A stretch of 64,000 nt of DNA from the NCBI GenBank assembly GCA_002293375.1, contig DBDA01000008.1:67521-131520 (forward strand). The letters run 5' to 3'. The first letter of the stretch is position 1. Each line of letters opens with the position of its first letter. This DNA comes from Odoribacter sp. UBA944. Its GTDB lineage: Bacteria > Bacteroidota > Bacteroidia > Bacteroidales > Marinifilaceae. A model generated the notes under the pieces. It saw only the letters and a list, made by a program, of their open reading frames with translations. It did no database searches and was not told the origin of the DNA. Of this stretch, positions 42,329 through 50,795 are shown in pieces. The translations under genes and the position numbers were made by a program.

Positions 42329-43549
42329 ATGCGCTTGCCCCTCTTCATCGCTGGCCGCTATCTTTTTTCCAGGAAGAAGCAACACGCCATCAACATCATT
42401 TCCGGCATCAGTGTGCTGGGAGTGACGATCGGCGTATCTGCGCTGATCGCGGTGCTTTCCGTTTTTAACGGGATGGAGGTGTTGCTGGCGCGAAGCATAG
42501 AGAGCTTGACCCCGGATCTGGTGATCTCTCCGGAAACCGGGAAATTTATGCCGGAAGATTCCCTTTTGTTGCGGAAGTTGGAGACTGTGGAGGAGGTGGC
42601 TTATTACCTGCCGGTAATAGAGGAGAAAGCCTTGCTAAAATACGGGGATCGGATCATGCCGATCACCGTAAAGGGAGTACCGGAGGCGTTTGACCGGTAT
42701 ACCGGTTTCCGGGAACACATTGTTCAGGGAAATTACGGATTGAAAAACGGGGAGATCTATTTTGCAGCAGTGGGGGTCGGTGTTGCGCAGGAGTTGGGGA
42801 TTGGTCTCTCTTTCCTGAGCCCGATGACCTTTTACTATCCCGATAACTCCTCTTCCCGGATACAGACGGCTTTGCATACCGAATACCTTTTCCCGGCCGC
42901 CCTCTTTTCCGTGCAGCAGGAGATCGACAATAAGTTAATCATTGCTGATATAGCTTTTGCCCGGAATGTATTTTTGCTGGGGGAGGGGGAGATTTCCCGG
43001 ATTGAGATCAAGCTCAGGGATCCGGCCGGATTAAACCGGGCGAAAACGGCTGTTTCGGAGATGGCCGCCGGATACAGGGTCGAAGATAAGTTTGAGCGGG
43101 ACCGGGCTTTTTACGCCATGATGCGCTCGGAGAAATTGGTGGTTTTCCTGATCCTGCTCTTTATTTTGCTGATTGCTTCGTTCAACATCGTAGGCTCTAT
43201 ATCGATGTTGATCCTGGATAAAAAAGAGGACCTGGGCATTTATGCCGCCTTGGGGATGAAGGGGGAGCGGATCATCTCCGTGTTCCGGACGGAAGGGATG
43301 TTGATTACGGCGGCGGGGATCTTGGCGGGAACTCTCCTGGGGGTTTTGCTCTGTTATTTGCAGGAGCGGTATGGATTGATCCGGCTGGGGGACGGGAACT
43401 ACATTACTGCCGCCTATCCGGTCAGGGTGGTGGCGGCTGATGTGGCGCTTGTTGTCTTGGCCGTGTTGTCGATCGGGTATATGGCTTCTTACTTTCCGGT
43501 GAGATACCTGATCTGCCGGTTAGTTTGGAGTGCGGACTTTACGAAATAA
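42329..43549 (+). CDS. FtsX-like/LolE-type ABC transporter permease
   Basis: A 406-residue MacB/FtsX-fold inner membrane permease. One helix near residues 20-45 precedes a large periplasmic domain (about 50-265), then three C-terminal helices, with SFNIVGSISMLILDKKEDLGIYAALGMKGERI, part of the FtsX signature, between them. The N-terminus FIAGRYLFSRKKQHAINIISGISV is typical of Bacteroidetes LolC/LolE homologues, suggesting release of lipoproteins from the inner membrane. No ATPase gene adjoins it, so its LolD partner is elsewhere. Confidence 0.9.
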   Translation: MRLPLFIAGRYLFSRKKQHAINIISGISVLGVTIGVSALIAVLSVFNGMEVLLARSIESLTPDLVISPETGKFMPEDSLLLRKLETVEEVAYYLPVIEEKALLKYGDRIMPITVKGVPEAFDRYTGFREHIVQGNYGLKNGEIYFAAVGVGVAQELGIGLSFLSPMTFYYPDNSSSRIQTALHTEYLFPAALFSVQQEIDNKLIIADIAFARNVFLLGEGEISRIEIKLRDPAGLNRAKTAVSEMAAGYRVEDKFERDRAFYAMMRSEKLVVFLILLFILLIASFNIVGSISMLILDKKEDLGIYAALGMKGERIISVFRTEGMLITAAGILAGTLLGVLLCYLQERYGLIRLGDGNYITAAYPVRVVAADVALVVLAVLSIGYMASYFPVRYLICRLVWSADFTK

Positions 43550-43554
43550 GAGGT

Positions 43555-44367
43555 ATGAAGAAGATTTTAGTTGTTTTACTGTTGTTGTTAGGGAGCCTAT
43601 GGGCAGCTGCCCAGGAAGCAGATGTGACGGTAGTTATTGAGACCAATCTGGGGACCATGAAGGCGATACTCTACAAAGACACCCCGCAACACCGGGCCAA
43701 CTTTATCCGTTTGGCCAAACAGGGACACTACGACGGGACGCTGTTTTACCGGGTGATCCGGAATTTTATGATCCAGGGAGGTTCTTCCGCCAGCCGGAAT
43801 GCGGTCAAGGGACAGCAGATCGGTTTCGGAAAGCCGGTCACTATTGATGCGGAGATTCGGCCGGATCATTACCACAAGAAAGGCGCCCTGGCTGCGCCCC
43901 GGCAGCCGGACCGAGTGAATTTCTTTAAAGAGTCGGACATCTCTCAATTCTACATTGTACACGGAAAAAAGTACACAGAAGAGGAGATGGACCTGCTGGA
44001 AAAATCGGTGAATACCCCCATCCGGAATGCTATTCGCCGGAAGGTGTACACACCCGAAAAAAAGGCGCTCTTAGACTCTCTGCGGAAAGAGAAAAAGGTA
44101 GCGGAATTCCGGGAGATTGCAGAGAGGATCAAACAGGACATTGCCTTTGAATGGGAACTCAATCCAGATAAACTGTACATGACCGACCGGAAAAAAGCGG
44201 ATTATGTCCAACTGGGCGGTGTATACCACCTGGATAAGGAGTATACGGTTTTCGGCGAAGTGGTGGAAGGGTTGGAGGTGATCGATAAAATTGCGAAACT
44301 GCCTACGGACGGATCGGACCGGCCGTTGCAGGATGTAACCATTAAAGTAAAAATCATTGAAAATTGA
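43555..44367 (+). CDS. Cyclophilin-type peptidyl-prolyl isomerase, periplasmic
   Basis: A 270-residue exported prolyl isomerase. The signal peptide ends at LWAAAQ, and the cyclophilin core has YDGTLFYRVIRNFMIQGG with the catalytic arginine, then FYIVHGK. An insertion of about 100 charged, helical residues (about 145-235) splits the core before DKEYTVFGEVVEGLEVIDKI, as in other Bacteroidetes homologues. The ATG at 43555 follows the permease stop by five bases; an earlier in-frame ATG overlaps the permease gene and lacks a signal peptide at its start. Confidence 0.93.
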   Translation: MKKILVVLLLLLGSLWAAAQEADVTVVIETNLGTMKAILYKDTPQHRANFIRLAKQGHYDGTLFYRVIRNFMIQGGSSASRNAVKGQQIGFGKPVTIDAEIRPDHYHKKGALAAPRQPDRVNFFKESDISQFYIVHGKKYTEEEMDLLEKSVNTPIRNAIRRKVYTPEKKALLDSLRKEKKVAEFREIAERIKQDIAFEWELNPDKLYMTDRKKADYVQLGGVYHLDKEYTVFGEVVEGLEVIDKIAKLPTDGSDRPLQDVTIKVKIIEN

Positions 44368-44373
44368 CCTGAT

Positions 44374-44787
44374 ATGGAGAGCATATCAAAAAGCAAACGT
44401 TGGTTGTGGATCTTCGGCTCTGTCGTATGGGCTCTGTTGATCCTTGTGCTGTGCCTGGTCTCTTCCGACGACTTGCCTCATCCGGGCTGGAAGGTTCCGT
44501 ATGCCGACAAATGGGTGCATTTCGGCCTCTTTTTTGTCCTTGCCTTTTTTCTGTATGCAGGGATGGCCTGGGGAGGGACCGTTCGCTGGAAGATATGGGG
44601 CATTGTCCTGTTTTTGTCTTTTCTGTACGGAGGGGTGATCGAGTGGTTGCAGGCAAATTTTTTTAACAGGAGCGGAGAACTTTTGGATTTGATGGCCGAT
44701 CTGGCTGGTGCGGTTGCCGGTTGCCTGTTTTATCTTGTGTGGCACAAAGGAAGAGAGCGGTTTCGTAAGGTTTCCGGCACTCCGTAA
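44374..44787 (+). CDS. VanZ-like membrane protein
   Basis: A 137-residue inner membrane protein with four helices. The VanZ-family motifs are visible as DKWVHFGLFFVLAFFLYAGM, GVIEWLQANFFNRSGELLDLMADLAGAVAG with the acidic residues E and D conserved in the family. It is the last gene of the rbfA operon, before a strong terminator. Function of such stand-alone VanZ proteins is unknown. Confidence 0.87.
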   Translation: MESISKSKRWLWIFGSVVWALLILVLCLVSSDDLPHPGWKVPYADKWVHFGLFFVLAFFLYAGMAWGGTVRWKIWGIVLFLSFLYGGVIEWLQANFFNRSGELLDLMADLAGAVAGCLFYLVWHKGRERFRKVSGTP

Positions 44788-44792
44788 CGTTA

Positions 44793-44855
44793 GAGTCTGT
44801 TTAAAAGTTCTCAAATAACTTCTGTAAGAAATTTAAACAGACTCTTATTTTTTTT
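44793..44855 (+). terminator. Terminator of the rbfA-vanZ operon
   Basis: GAGTCTGTTTAAA (44793-44805) pairs perfectly with TTTAAACAGACTC (44832-44844) around a 26-base loop, followed by TTATTTTTTTT. Confidence 0.85.
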
Positions 44856-44908
44856 ACTTTTACGGACGATAGGATGTGTTTTATCGTGCGTAATAAACAG
44901 AAATAGGT

Positions 44909-45928
44909 ATGTTAAAAAAAATCAGGCAGTTACTTTCGGAAATAACGGCTTTTTCAGCCCAATCCGCTGAAGAGGCGGAACAGTTCCGAATCCGGCATTT
45001 GAGTAAAAAAGGAACCATTGCATTGTTGTTTGAAGAGTTTAAGCAGGTTTCCGGTGAGCAGAAAAGAGAAATGGGGCAACTGCTGAATGAATTGAAAATA
45101 GCGGCTTTGGCTAAGGTTAACGAATTGAAAGAGGCACTTTCCGGGCAAGACGAAAGGCTGGAAGGGTTGGATCTGTTTTTGCCGGGCGATCCGTTGAAAA
45201 CAGGGAGCCGTCACCCCATCACGATCGTAAAGAACGAGATACTCTCCATCTTCGACCGCCTCGGTTTTGTTGTTTCCGAAGGGCCGGAGATCGAGGACGA
45301 TTGGCACAATTTTTCTGCCTTGAACTTCCCGCAGGAACATCCGGCCCGGGACATGCAGGATACTTTTTTTATCGGGAAAAATCCCGATATCCTGTTGCAT
45401 ACGCACACCTCTTCGGTACAGGTGCGGGACATGGAAACCCACGAATTGCCGCTCCGCTTGGTTACACCCGGCCGGGTTTTCCGCAATGAGGCGATCTCCG
45501 CCCGGGCGCACTGTATTTTTCACCAGGTAGAGGCGCTCTATATTGACGAGCAGGTATCTTTTGCTGACTTGAAGCAGACCCTGACCTATTTCGCCAAAGA
45601 ACTTTTCGGTACGGAAACCCGGATCCGGCTGCGGCCTTCCTATTTTCCCTTTACGGAGCCCTCCGCCGAAATGGATGTTTCCTGCACACTTTGCCACGGA
45701 AAAGGGTGCAATGTATGTAAGGGAACCGGCTGGCTTGAGATTTTGGGGTGTGGTATGGTCGACCCCAATGTGTTGGAGTTGAACGGGATCGATAAGGAGA
45801 AGTACAGCGGGTTCGCTTTGGGCATGGGGGTGGAACGGATCGCGATGCTGAAATACGGCATCCGGGATTTGCGCCTCTTCTTTGAAAACGACATCCGCTT
45901 CCTGGAACAGCTTTCCGCAGCTATCTGA
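44909..45928 (+). CDS. pheS: Phenylalanyl-tRNA synthetase alpha subunit
   Basis: Class II synthetase subunit of 339 residues that aminoacylates tRNA-Phe together with PheT (not in this window). An N-terminal coiled-coil domain (residues 1-85) is followed by the catalytic domain with GSRHPIT, GPEIEDDWHNFSALN, motif 2 VFRNEAISARAHCIFHQVE and motif 3 GFALGMGVERIAML. A zinc-like Cys cluster CTLCHGKGCNVCKGTGW is inserted, as in many bacterial PheS. Its stop overlaps the start of the CYTH gene by one base. Confidence 0.98.
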   Translation: MLKKIRQLLSEITAFSAQSAEEAEQFRIRHLSKKGTIALLFEEFKQVSGEQKREMGQLLNELKIAALAKVNELKEALSGQDERLEGLDLFLPGDPLKTGSRHPITIVKNEILSIFDRLGFVVSEGPEIEDDWHNFSALNFPQEHPARDMQDTFFIGKNPDILLHTHTSSVQVRDMETHELPLRLVTPGRVFRNEAISARAHCIFHQVEALYIDEQVSFADLKQTLTYFAKELFGTETRIRLRPSYFPFTEPSAEMDVSCTLCHGKGCNVCKGTGWLEILGCGMVDPNVLELNGIDKEKYSGFALGMGVERIAMLKYGIRDLRLFFENDIRFLEQLSAAI

Positions 45929-46422
45929 TGGAGAGGAAACCGGCAGGCAAGTGGAGGGAGATTGAACGGAAATTTCTGGTAGCCGGTGCGTTTAAGCCGG
46001 AAGCCGGAGAGCCGGTACGGATGGTGCAGGGTTATCTGTCTTCTCTTCCCGAAAGAACTGTCCGGGTGCGCATCTGCGGAGAGCGGGCCCTCCTAACGGT
46101 CAAGGGAAAGCCGGAAAAGAGCGGCCTTGAACGTTTTGAATGGGAAAAAGAGATTTCGGTACCTGAAGCCTCCGCCTTGCTGGCGCTGTGTGAACCCGGG
46201 ATCATTGAAAAATGGCGCTATCCGGTTGATGTGAACGGTTTTGTTTACGAAGTGGACGAATTTCTCGGTGAAAACGAAGGATTGGTGATAGCGGAATTGG
46301 AATTGGAAGACGAAACCGTTGCGTTTCAGAAGCCGGCGTGGCTGGGAAAAGAGGTGACGGGAGATTCCCGCTACTACAACGCCAGCCTGATACATACACC
46401 CTTTAAAAAATGGAACAAATAA
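45928..46422 (+). CDS. CYTH domain protein (triphosphate tunnel metalloenzyme)
   Basis: A 164-residue protein of the CYTH superfamily. The ExExK motif is E11-I-E13-R-K15 in WREIERKFLV, then RVRICGERALLTVKG supplies the basic tunnel residues and FLGENEGLVIAELELE the metal-binding acids. Family members hydrolyse inorganic triphosphate or act on nucleotide triphosphates. It is coupled to pheS by a one-base overlap, and the following gene starts eight bases after its stop. Confidence 0.9.
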   Translation: MERKPAGKWREIERKFLVAGAFKPEAGEPVRMVQGYLSSLPERTVRVRICGERALLTVKGKPEKSGLERFEWEKEISVPEASALLALCEPGIIEKWRYPVDVNGFVYEVDEFLGENEGLVIAELELEDETVAFQKPAWLGKEVTGDSRYYNASLIHTPFKKWNK

Positions 46423-46430
46423 ACACCAAT

Positions 46431-47312
46431 ATGAGGATTCTACTTGCAATCGTTCTGATCTGTCTGTCTGTTCCGATGCAGGCCGCAACGATCGCTCCGG
46501 CGGATTCCGCCGCTTTCCGGATGTTCTGCGCCTATGCTAAACGCTATGGTCTGGAACAGATGTCTGTACAGGAAAGGATCCCGGTCATTGCCCGGTTCTT
46601 TTTGGGGCGGCCGTACAAATCGGGTACGCTGGATGTTCCCGATTCCGAAAAGCCGGTGGTCAATTTACGGGAGACGGATTGTGTGACGTTGGTTGAAAAC
46701 ATCCTAGCGTTGGCCAGGCTTCCCAAGTACCGGGAACAAAACCTCTCCCGGTTTGTCGACAATCTGGTACGCATCCGTTACCGAAACGGCAAGATTACAG
46801 ATTATGCTTCCCGTCTGCACTATTCGACGGATTGGCTGTACGAAATGCAACAACAGCACCTGTTGAAAGATGTAACCCAAAAGATCGGAGGGGTGGAGTT
46901 TCCTCACAACATCGGTTACATGAGTAAAAATTTCCGGAATTACCCGCAGTTGGCGGCGGATACGCTGACGTTGCTGCCTAAGATCCGGGCCGTAGAGGCG
47001 GAGATGAACCGGCGCACGTATTACTATATCCCCAAAGACAGCATCTACAAAACAGAGTCCCGGATAGAGCCGGGCGACATTGTTCTGATAACTACCAATA
47101 TTCCGGATTTGGATACCTCTCATTTGGGAATTGCTTACGAACGGAACGGAAAGATCTACCTTCTGCATGCCTCCAGCAGTGCCCGGAGGGTGGTTGTGTC
47201 GACAGAACCGTTGGGAGCGTACACCCAAACCGTCGGTAATCAAACCGGCATCATAGTCGCCCGTGCCCTGCCTCTGCTCGGTGAGGAGTGGATCGCCCTG
47301 CCTGGAAAATAA
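46431..47312 (+). CDS. DUF1460 (N-acetylmuramoyl-L-alanine amidase-like) protein
   Basis: A 293-residue exported protein of the DUF1460 family, whose structural members are cysteine amidases of the NlpC/P60-like fold acting on peptidoglycan fragments. A signal peptide ends at PMQAA. The likely catalytic cysteine is C84 in LRETDCVTLVEN and the histidine is in DTSHLGIAYERNG. The gene starts at 46431 rather than at 46410, because the signal peptide begins there. It closes the pheS-CYTH operon. Probably involved in cell-wall peptide recycling. Confidence 0.88.
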   Translation: MRILLAIVLICLSVPMQAATIAPADSAAFRMFCAYAKRYGLEQMSVQERIPVIARFFLGRPYKSGTLDVPDSEKPVVNLRETDCVTLVENILALARLPKYREQNLSRFVDNLVRIRYRNGKITDYASRLHYSTDWLYEMQQQHLLKDVTQKIGGVEFPHNIGYMSKNFRNYPQLAADTLTLLPKIRAVEAEMNRRTYYYIPKDSIYKTESRIEPGDIVLITTNIPDLDTSHLGIAYERNGKIYLLHASSSARRVVVSTEPLGAYTQTVGNQTGIIVARALPLLGEEWIALPGK

Positions 47313-47436
47313 AGTTTCCCGTCTTCTGTTTTTCTTTTATTTCCCGTAGTATTTTGCAGTAAATCCTTACGTGGCTCAATAAACAAGTATGTGGCAGCAG
47401 GAAGAGAAAGTGGACAAAAGATTCTTGTACAAAAAT

Positions 47437-47467
47437 TTTGTGATCTCAGAAATGTCAAGTATATTTG
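47437..47467 (+). promoter_or_regulatory. Promoter of the membrane protein-XRE-rdgB-recO group
   Basis: TTTG (47437-47440), 19 bases, then TATATTTG (47460-47467): the best -33/-7 match in the window, 24 bases before the ATG at 47492. Confidence 0.8.
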
Positions 47468-47491
47468 TCATCGAATCAAATATAATTGACC

Positions 47492-47911
47492 ATGAAAAAT
47501 AAAATCATTGGGAAGGTATTGTTGCTTCCGCATGTCTACAAAACTGTTGGATTTATTGTCGCCGCTATAGGAGGGGCAACCCTGATTGTTTTCCCCTATT
47601 TTCATCTTGACAAGATCTTTCAGTCTTGCTGTATGGCGTTTATCGTAATTGGTTTGTACGTAGCAGCGATAAGCCGTGACAGGCAGGAGGACGAAATGCT
47701 TCGTTCTATACGTTTTGCAGCCCTGTTTGCAGCGTTTGGATACGGTGTCTTGGTGGTGGCAATAGATCCTTTTGCTGATTTAATTTTCTCTATACAACGC
47801 AAAGATTCAAATTTTGCTACTGTTCTTCGATCGCTGTTTTTTTATCATTTTATGTTCTATATTATGAAACGGAGTACGTGCAAAGACAGTGGAATGGAAG
47901 ATACACAATGA
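47492..47911 (+). CDS. Small four-helix membrane protein paired with an XRE regulator
   Basis: A 139-residue protein with four hydrophobic segments (about residues 14-34, 41-60, 75-95 and 108-128) and a short charged loop SRDRQEDEMLRSIR. No catalytic motif is seen. Its stop overlaps the start of a small XRE-type regulator as ATGA. Small membrane protein plus small HTH gene is a recurrent pair in bacteria, in which the HTH may be controlled by or control the membrane protein. Function unknown. Confidence 0.7.
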   Translation: MKNKIIGKVLLLPHVYKTVGFIVAAIGGATLIVFPYFHLDKIFQSCCMAFIVIGLYVAAISRDRQEDEMLRSIRFAALFAAFGYGVLVVAIDPFADLIFSIQRKDSNFATVLRSLFFYHFMFYIMKRSTCKDSGMEDTQ

Positions 47912-48114
47912 AAAACACAATAAAGGTCGAGCGGGCACGGCGTGATATGACTCAACAACAACTCGCTGACCTTGCCGGTGTGTCCCGCCAGACCATAAAC
48001 TACATAGAGACACAGCATTATATGCCATCCGCTGCGCTGGTACTGAAAATCTCAGAGATTTTCGACATGACTGTGAACGAACTCTTTACCCTCGAAGAGA
48101 GTGATCGGGAGTAA
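47908..48114 (+). CDS. Small XRE-family transcriptional regulator
   Basis: A 68-residue single-domain repressor-like protein. The helix-turn-helix is in MTQQQLADLAGVSRQTINYI, followed by the helices ALVLKISEIFDMTVNELF. No sensor domain is present. It overlaps the membrane protein gene by four bases (translational coupling), so regulation of that operon is likely. Confidence 0.9.
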   Translation: MKNTIKVERARRDMTQQQLADLAGVSRQTINYIETQHYMPSAALVLKISEIFDMTVNELFTLEESDRE

Positions 48115-48143
48115 GGTATTTTACACCACTAACAGCAGAAGAT

Positions 48144-48725
48144 ATGCAATTGGTTTTTGCAACAAACAACCGCCACAAATTGGAAGAGATCCGGGCGATA
48201 CTCGACCCTGATTTCGAGGTGATTTCTTTAGAAGAGATCGGATGCAGTGAGGAGATCCCCGAAAATCAGGATACGTTGGAAGGGAACGCACTGGAGAAAG
48301 CCCGCTACGTTAAAGAACACTACGGACTGGACTGTTTTGCAGACGATACCGGCTTGGAGGTGGCAGCCCTGGACAACCGGCCCGGCGTCTATTCGGCCCG
48401 GTATGCTGGTCCGGACAAAGACCCGGAGGACAACATGGACCTTATTTTGAAAGAATTGGAAGGGGTGGAAAACCGGCAGGCCCGTTTCCGCACCGTAATC
48501 GCCCTGATACGCGGGTGCGAGGAATTTACGTTTGAAGGAGAGGTCAGGGGGATCATTCTGCGGGAGCGGCAGGGGAGTGCCGGTTTCGGTTACGATCCGA
48601 TCTTTCAGCCGGAGGGATGCTCCAAAAGTTTTGCCGAAATGCCCCCGGAACGGAAAAACCGGATCAGTCACCGGGGAAGAGCTGTGGAGCAATTGGTTTT
48701 ATTCCTGAAAAGCAAAAACAGATAG
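48144..48725 (+). CDS. rdgB: Non-canonical purine NTP pyrophosphatase (RdgB/HAM1)
   Basis: A 193-residue house-cleaning enzyme that hydrolyses dITP, XTP and similar deaminated nucleotides. Diagnostic segments are VFATNNRHKLEEI at the N-terminus, DCFADDTGLEVAAL with the catalytic aspartates, GVYSARYAG, and GFGYDPIFQPEG near the C-terminus, with SHRGRA. It lies 29 bases after the XRE gene and 20 bases before recO. Confidence 0.97.
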   Translation: MQLVFATNNRHKLEEIRAILDPDFEVISLEEIGCSEEIPENQDTLEGNALEKARYVKEHYGLDCFADDTGLEVAALDNRPGVYSARYAGPDKDPEDNMDLILKELEGVENRQARFRTVIALIRGCEEFTFEGEVRGIILRERQGSAGFGYDPIFQPEGCSKSFAEMPPERKNRISHRGRAVEQLVLFLKSKNR

Positions 48726-48745
48726 GCTTAAACAATATATTCAGG

Positions 48746-49459
48746 ATGAAAGTTGTAAAAGGTATTATCCTCAGGGTTCTGGAGTATTCTGAAAACCAAA
48801 AGATCGTACATGTTTTTACGGAAGAATCCGGTTTTTTATCCTTCATTTCTCCCGCTTTCCTCTTTAAAAAACGAAAAGAGAGCATTCATTTGTTGCAAAT
48901 TTCCGAAATCGAGTTCTTTCCGAACGAAAAGGGAAATTTACATAAATTAAAAAGTGTGGAGCCGCTGATGAATCTATCTGACGCCTATTTCGATGTATAT
49001 AAAATGAACATTATGCTCTTGTGGGGGGAGATCTTATATGTCGTTTTAAAGAACGAACAGAAAAACGAAGCGCTCTACAACTACCTCTACCGCTCCATAG
49101 ACTATCTGAATACGGCTCAAAAGGATGTGGCAAATTTTAATTTATTCTTTCTATACAGACTGCCGGCGCTGATCGGATTTAAAATAGACACACCCTCCTA
49201 TTCGCAGAAAAATCTATTTAACGTATGGGAAGGAAATTTTGTTTCCAAAGAGAGCGGAAAGCCGTTTGTCTCCGGTTTGAATGCGGCAAATGTGATTTAT
49301 AAATTATGTACCTGTGAACTGCAAGAGCTGTCGGGGATAGCGCTGGATGGAAAGAGTCGCTCCCTTTTGTTAGACATCATTCTGCTCTTTTTCTCGATTC
49401 ACTTGCATGTAGATCTAAATGGTAAGAACATCCGGGTGATCCGAGAGCTCTTTTCTTGA
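48746..49459 (+). CDS. recO: DNA repair protein RecO
   Basis: A 237-residue RecO-type protein: an N-terminal OB fold (GIILRVLEYSENQKIVHVFT, then SGFLSFI) and a helical C-terminal part. The zinc-binding cysteines of some RecO proteins are not evident here. It mediates RecA loading on gapped DNA together with RecR. The frame is open upstream from 48617 through rdgB; the ATG at 48746 gives the usual RecO N-terminus. Confidence 0.85.
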   Translation: MKVVKGIILRVLEYSENQKIVHVFTEESGFLSFISPAFLFKKRKESIHLLQISEIEFFPNEKGNLHKLKSVEPLMNLSDAYFDVYKMNIMLLWGEILYVVLKNEQKNEALYNYLYRSIDYLNTAQKDVANFNLFFLYRLPALIGFKIDTPSYSQKNLFNVWEGNFVSKESGKPFVSGLNAANVIYKLCTCELQELSGIALDGKSRSLLLDIILLFFSIHLHVDLNGKNIRVIRELFS

Positions 49460-49470
49460 TGCTCACGGAA

Positions 49471-49514
49471 GATGTCTAAAAAGCACTTAATTTGATTCAT
49501 TGCTCGGTTTTGAG
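49471..49514 (+). repeat. Short interspersed repeat, copy 2
   Basis: A diverged copy of the element at 24103-24146 (shared blocks GATGTC, AAAGCACT and TTCATTGCT), beginning 11 bases after the recO stop. It is followed by another dyad, at 49524. Confidence 0.35.
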
Positions 49515-49523
49515 AAAAAATAG

Positions 49524-49564
49524 TACTATGCGATACATAGTATTATAAAAAAGGTATATATTTG
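49524..49564 (+). promoter_or_regulatory. Dyad and promoter upstream of the ABC/RND locus
   Basis: TACTATG-CGATA-CATAGTA (49524-49542) is a perfect 7-bp inverted repeat, and TATATTTG (49557-49564) a perfect -7 box. The dyad occupies the -33 region, so a repressor or activator could bind there. The first clear gene starts 281 bases downstream; the 386-base gap 49460-49845 otherwise holds only a 35-codon frame. Confidence 0.55.
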
Positions 49565-49724
49565 CATTGCAAAAAAGTTTGCGAAAACAGGTAGTTGTTT
49601 TACAGGTATTGAGAGAGGTAAAAGAGTGTGGATAGTGGGAGTAGAATAAACTTTTCCTTCAGATCTTTGTCCAAATTGTTAGCAATCCTTAAAAAGCGCA
49701 ACAACGATTCCGGATTACAACGGA

Positions 49725-49832
49725 ATGATTACTTTTAACCTCGCAAAATTAAACACAGGCAATGTCTGTAACTTTTACCGGAGCAGCACGTCTATGAATA
49801 AAGTGTCTGGAAAGTTAAAATACAACGTATGA
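49725..49832 (+). CDS. Possible 35-codon small protein in the ABC/RND leader
   Basis: An ATG-initiated frame of 35 codons ending 13 bases before the ABC ATPase start. Composition is hydrophilic and Asn/Lys-rich, with no known motif and no runs of one amino acid. Its position within the long leader could make it a leader peptide, but coding cannot be shown from one sequence. Confidence 0.2.
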   Translation: MITFNLAKLNTGNVCNFYRSSTSMNKVSGKLKYNV

Positions 49833-49845
49833 AACGAGTGGTGGA

Positions 49846-50775
49846 ATGAATATACGAATCAAAGAGCTGAGCAAAGTCTATTCCGATGGACACAAAGCTC
49901 TGAACAACTTGAACTTAGATATAGAACCTGGCATGTTCGGGTTGCTTGGGCCGAATGGAGCGGGTAAAACAACCTTGATGCGGATAATGACTTTGTTGCA
50001 GAACGCTTCTGCCGGTACCATCTATTTTGACGATTACGACATTACAAAAGACCGGAAAGCTATCCGGTCGGTACTGGGGTACCTGCCTCAGGATTTCCGC
50101 TTTTTTGAAAAACTCAAAACCTGGGAGTTTCTCGATTACGGTGCAGGATTGGCCGGTATAAAAGGGATCCGGAAACGTAAAGAGGTGGTGGATGAGATGT
50201 TGCGGAAAGTGGGGTTGTACGAGGTGCGTGACCGTTGGGCGAACCGTTTGTCGGGGGGGATGAAGCGACGCCTCGGGATTGCGCAGGCAATTATCGGGCG
50301 GCCGAAAGTGATCATCGTGGACGAGCCAACGACCGGCTTGGACCCGGAGGAACGGATCCGGTTCCGGAACATCTTATCGGAGGTGAGCGATCAGGATGTC
50401 ATCATCATTTTATCCACTCACATTGTTGGCGATATCTCCAGTACCTGCAAAAAGCTGGCGTTGCTGAACAAGGGCCAATTGAAATTCGAAGGCTCCCCGG
50501 ACGACATGATCGACTTGGCCCGGGGAAAGGTCTGGGAGATATTTGTCACAGATATCGAGTTTAAGGAGATGAAGGAGAAATACCCGATCATCTCAACCAT
50601 TCCTGCAGATGGAGGCTGGGACGTTCAGGTCGTGGCGGAGGATCTGGAAGGGATCGGAGGCAGACAGATCCCTCCCAACATAGAGCACGCATACGTCTAT
50701 TTTATGGATTATCTCCTGCAGGACCGGATGGAGATGTACGCGGACAAAGAGAGTACCGGGGAGCTGTTTAAATAA
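49846..50775 (+). CDS. ABC transporter ATP-binding protein
   Basis: A 309-residue nucleotide-binding subunit. Walker A is GPNGAGKT (35-42), the Q-loop glutamine is Q82 in GYLPQDF, the signature is LSGGMKRRLGIAQ (135 on), Walker B is VIIVDEPTTGLDP (155 on) and the H-loop is H192 in ILSTHIV. It belongs to the drug/antigen ABC-2 class with an extra 90-residue C-terminal domain. It is 20 bases upstream of its permease. Its N-terminal half is strikingly similar to the ABC domain fused to the second RND permease of the same locus (both have GMFGLLGPNGAGKTTLMRI). Confidence 0.95.
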   Translation: MNIRIKELSKVYSDGHKALNNLNLDIEPGMFGLLGPNGAGKTTLMRIMTLLQNASAGTIYFDDYDITKDRKAIRSVLGYLPQDFRFFEKLKTWEFLDYGAGLAGIKGIRKRKEVVDEMLRKVGLYEVRDRWANRLSGGMKRRLGIAQAIIGRPKVIIVDEPTTGLDPEERIRFRNILSEVSDQDVIIILSTHIVGDISSTCKKLALLNKGQLKFEGSPDDMIDLARGKVWEIFVTDIEFKEMKEKYPIISTIPADGGWDVQVVAEDLEGIGGRQIPPNIEHAYVYFMDYLLQDRMEMYADKESTGELFK

Positions 50776-50795
50776 TGTGATTAAATTTTAACCGT

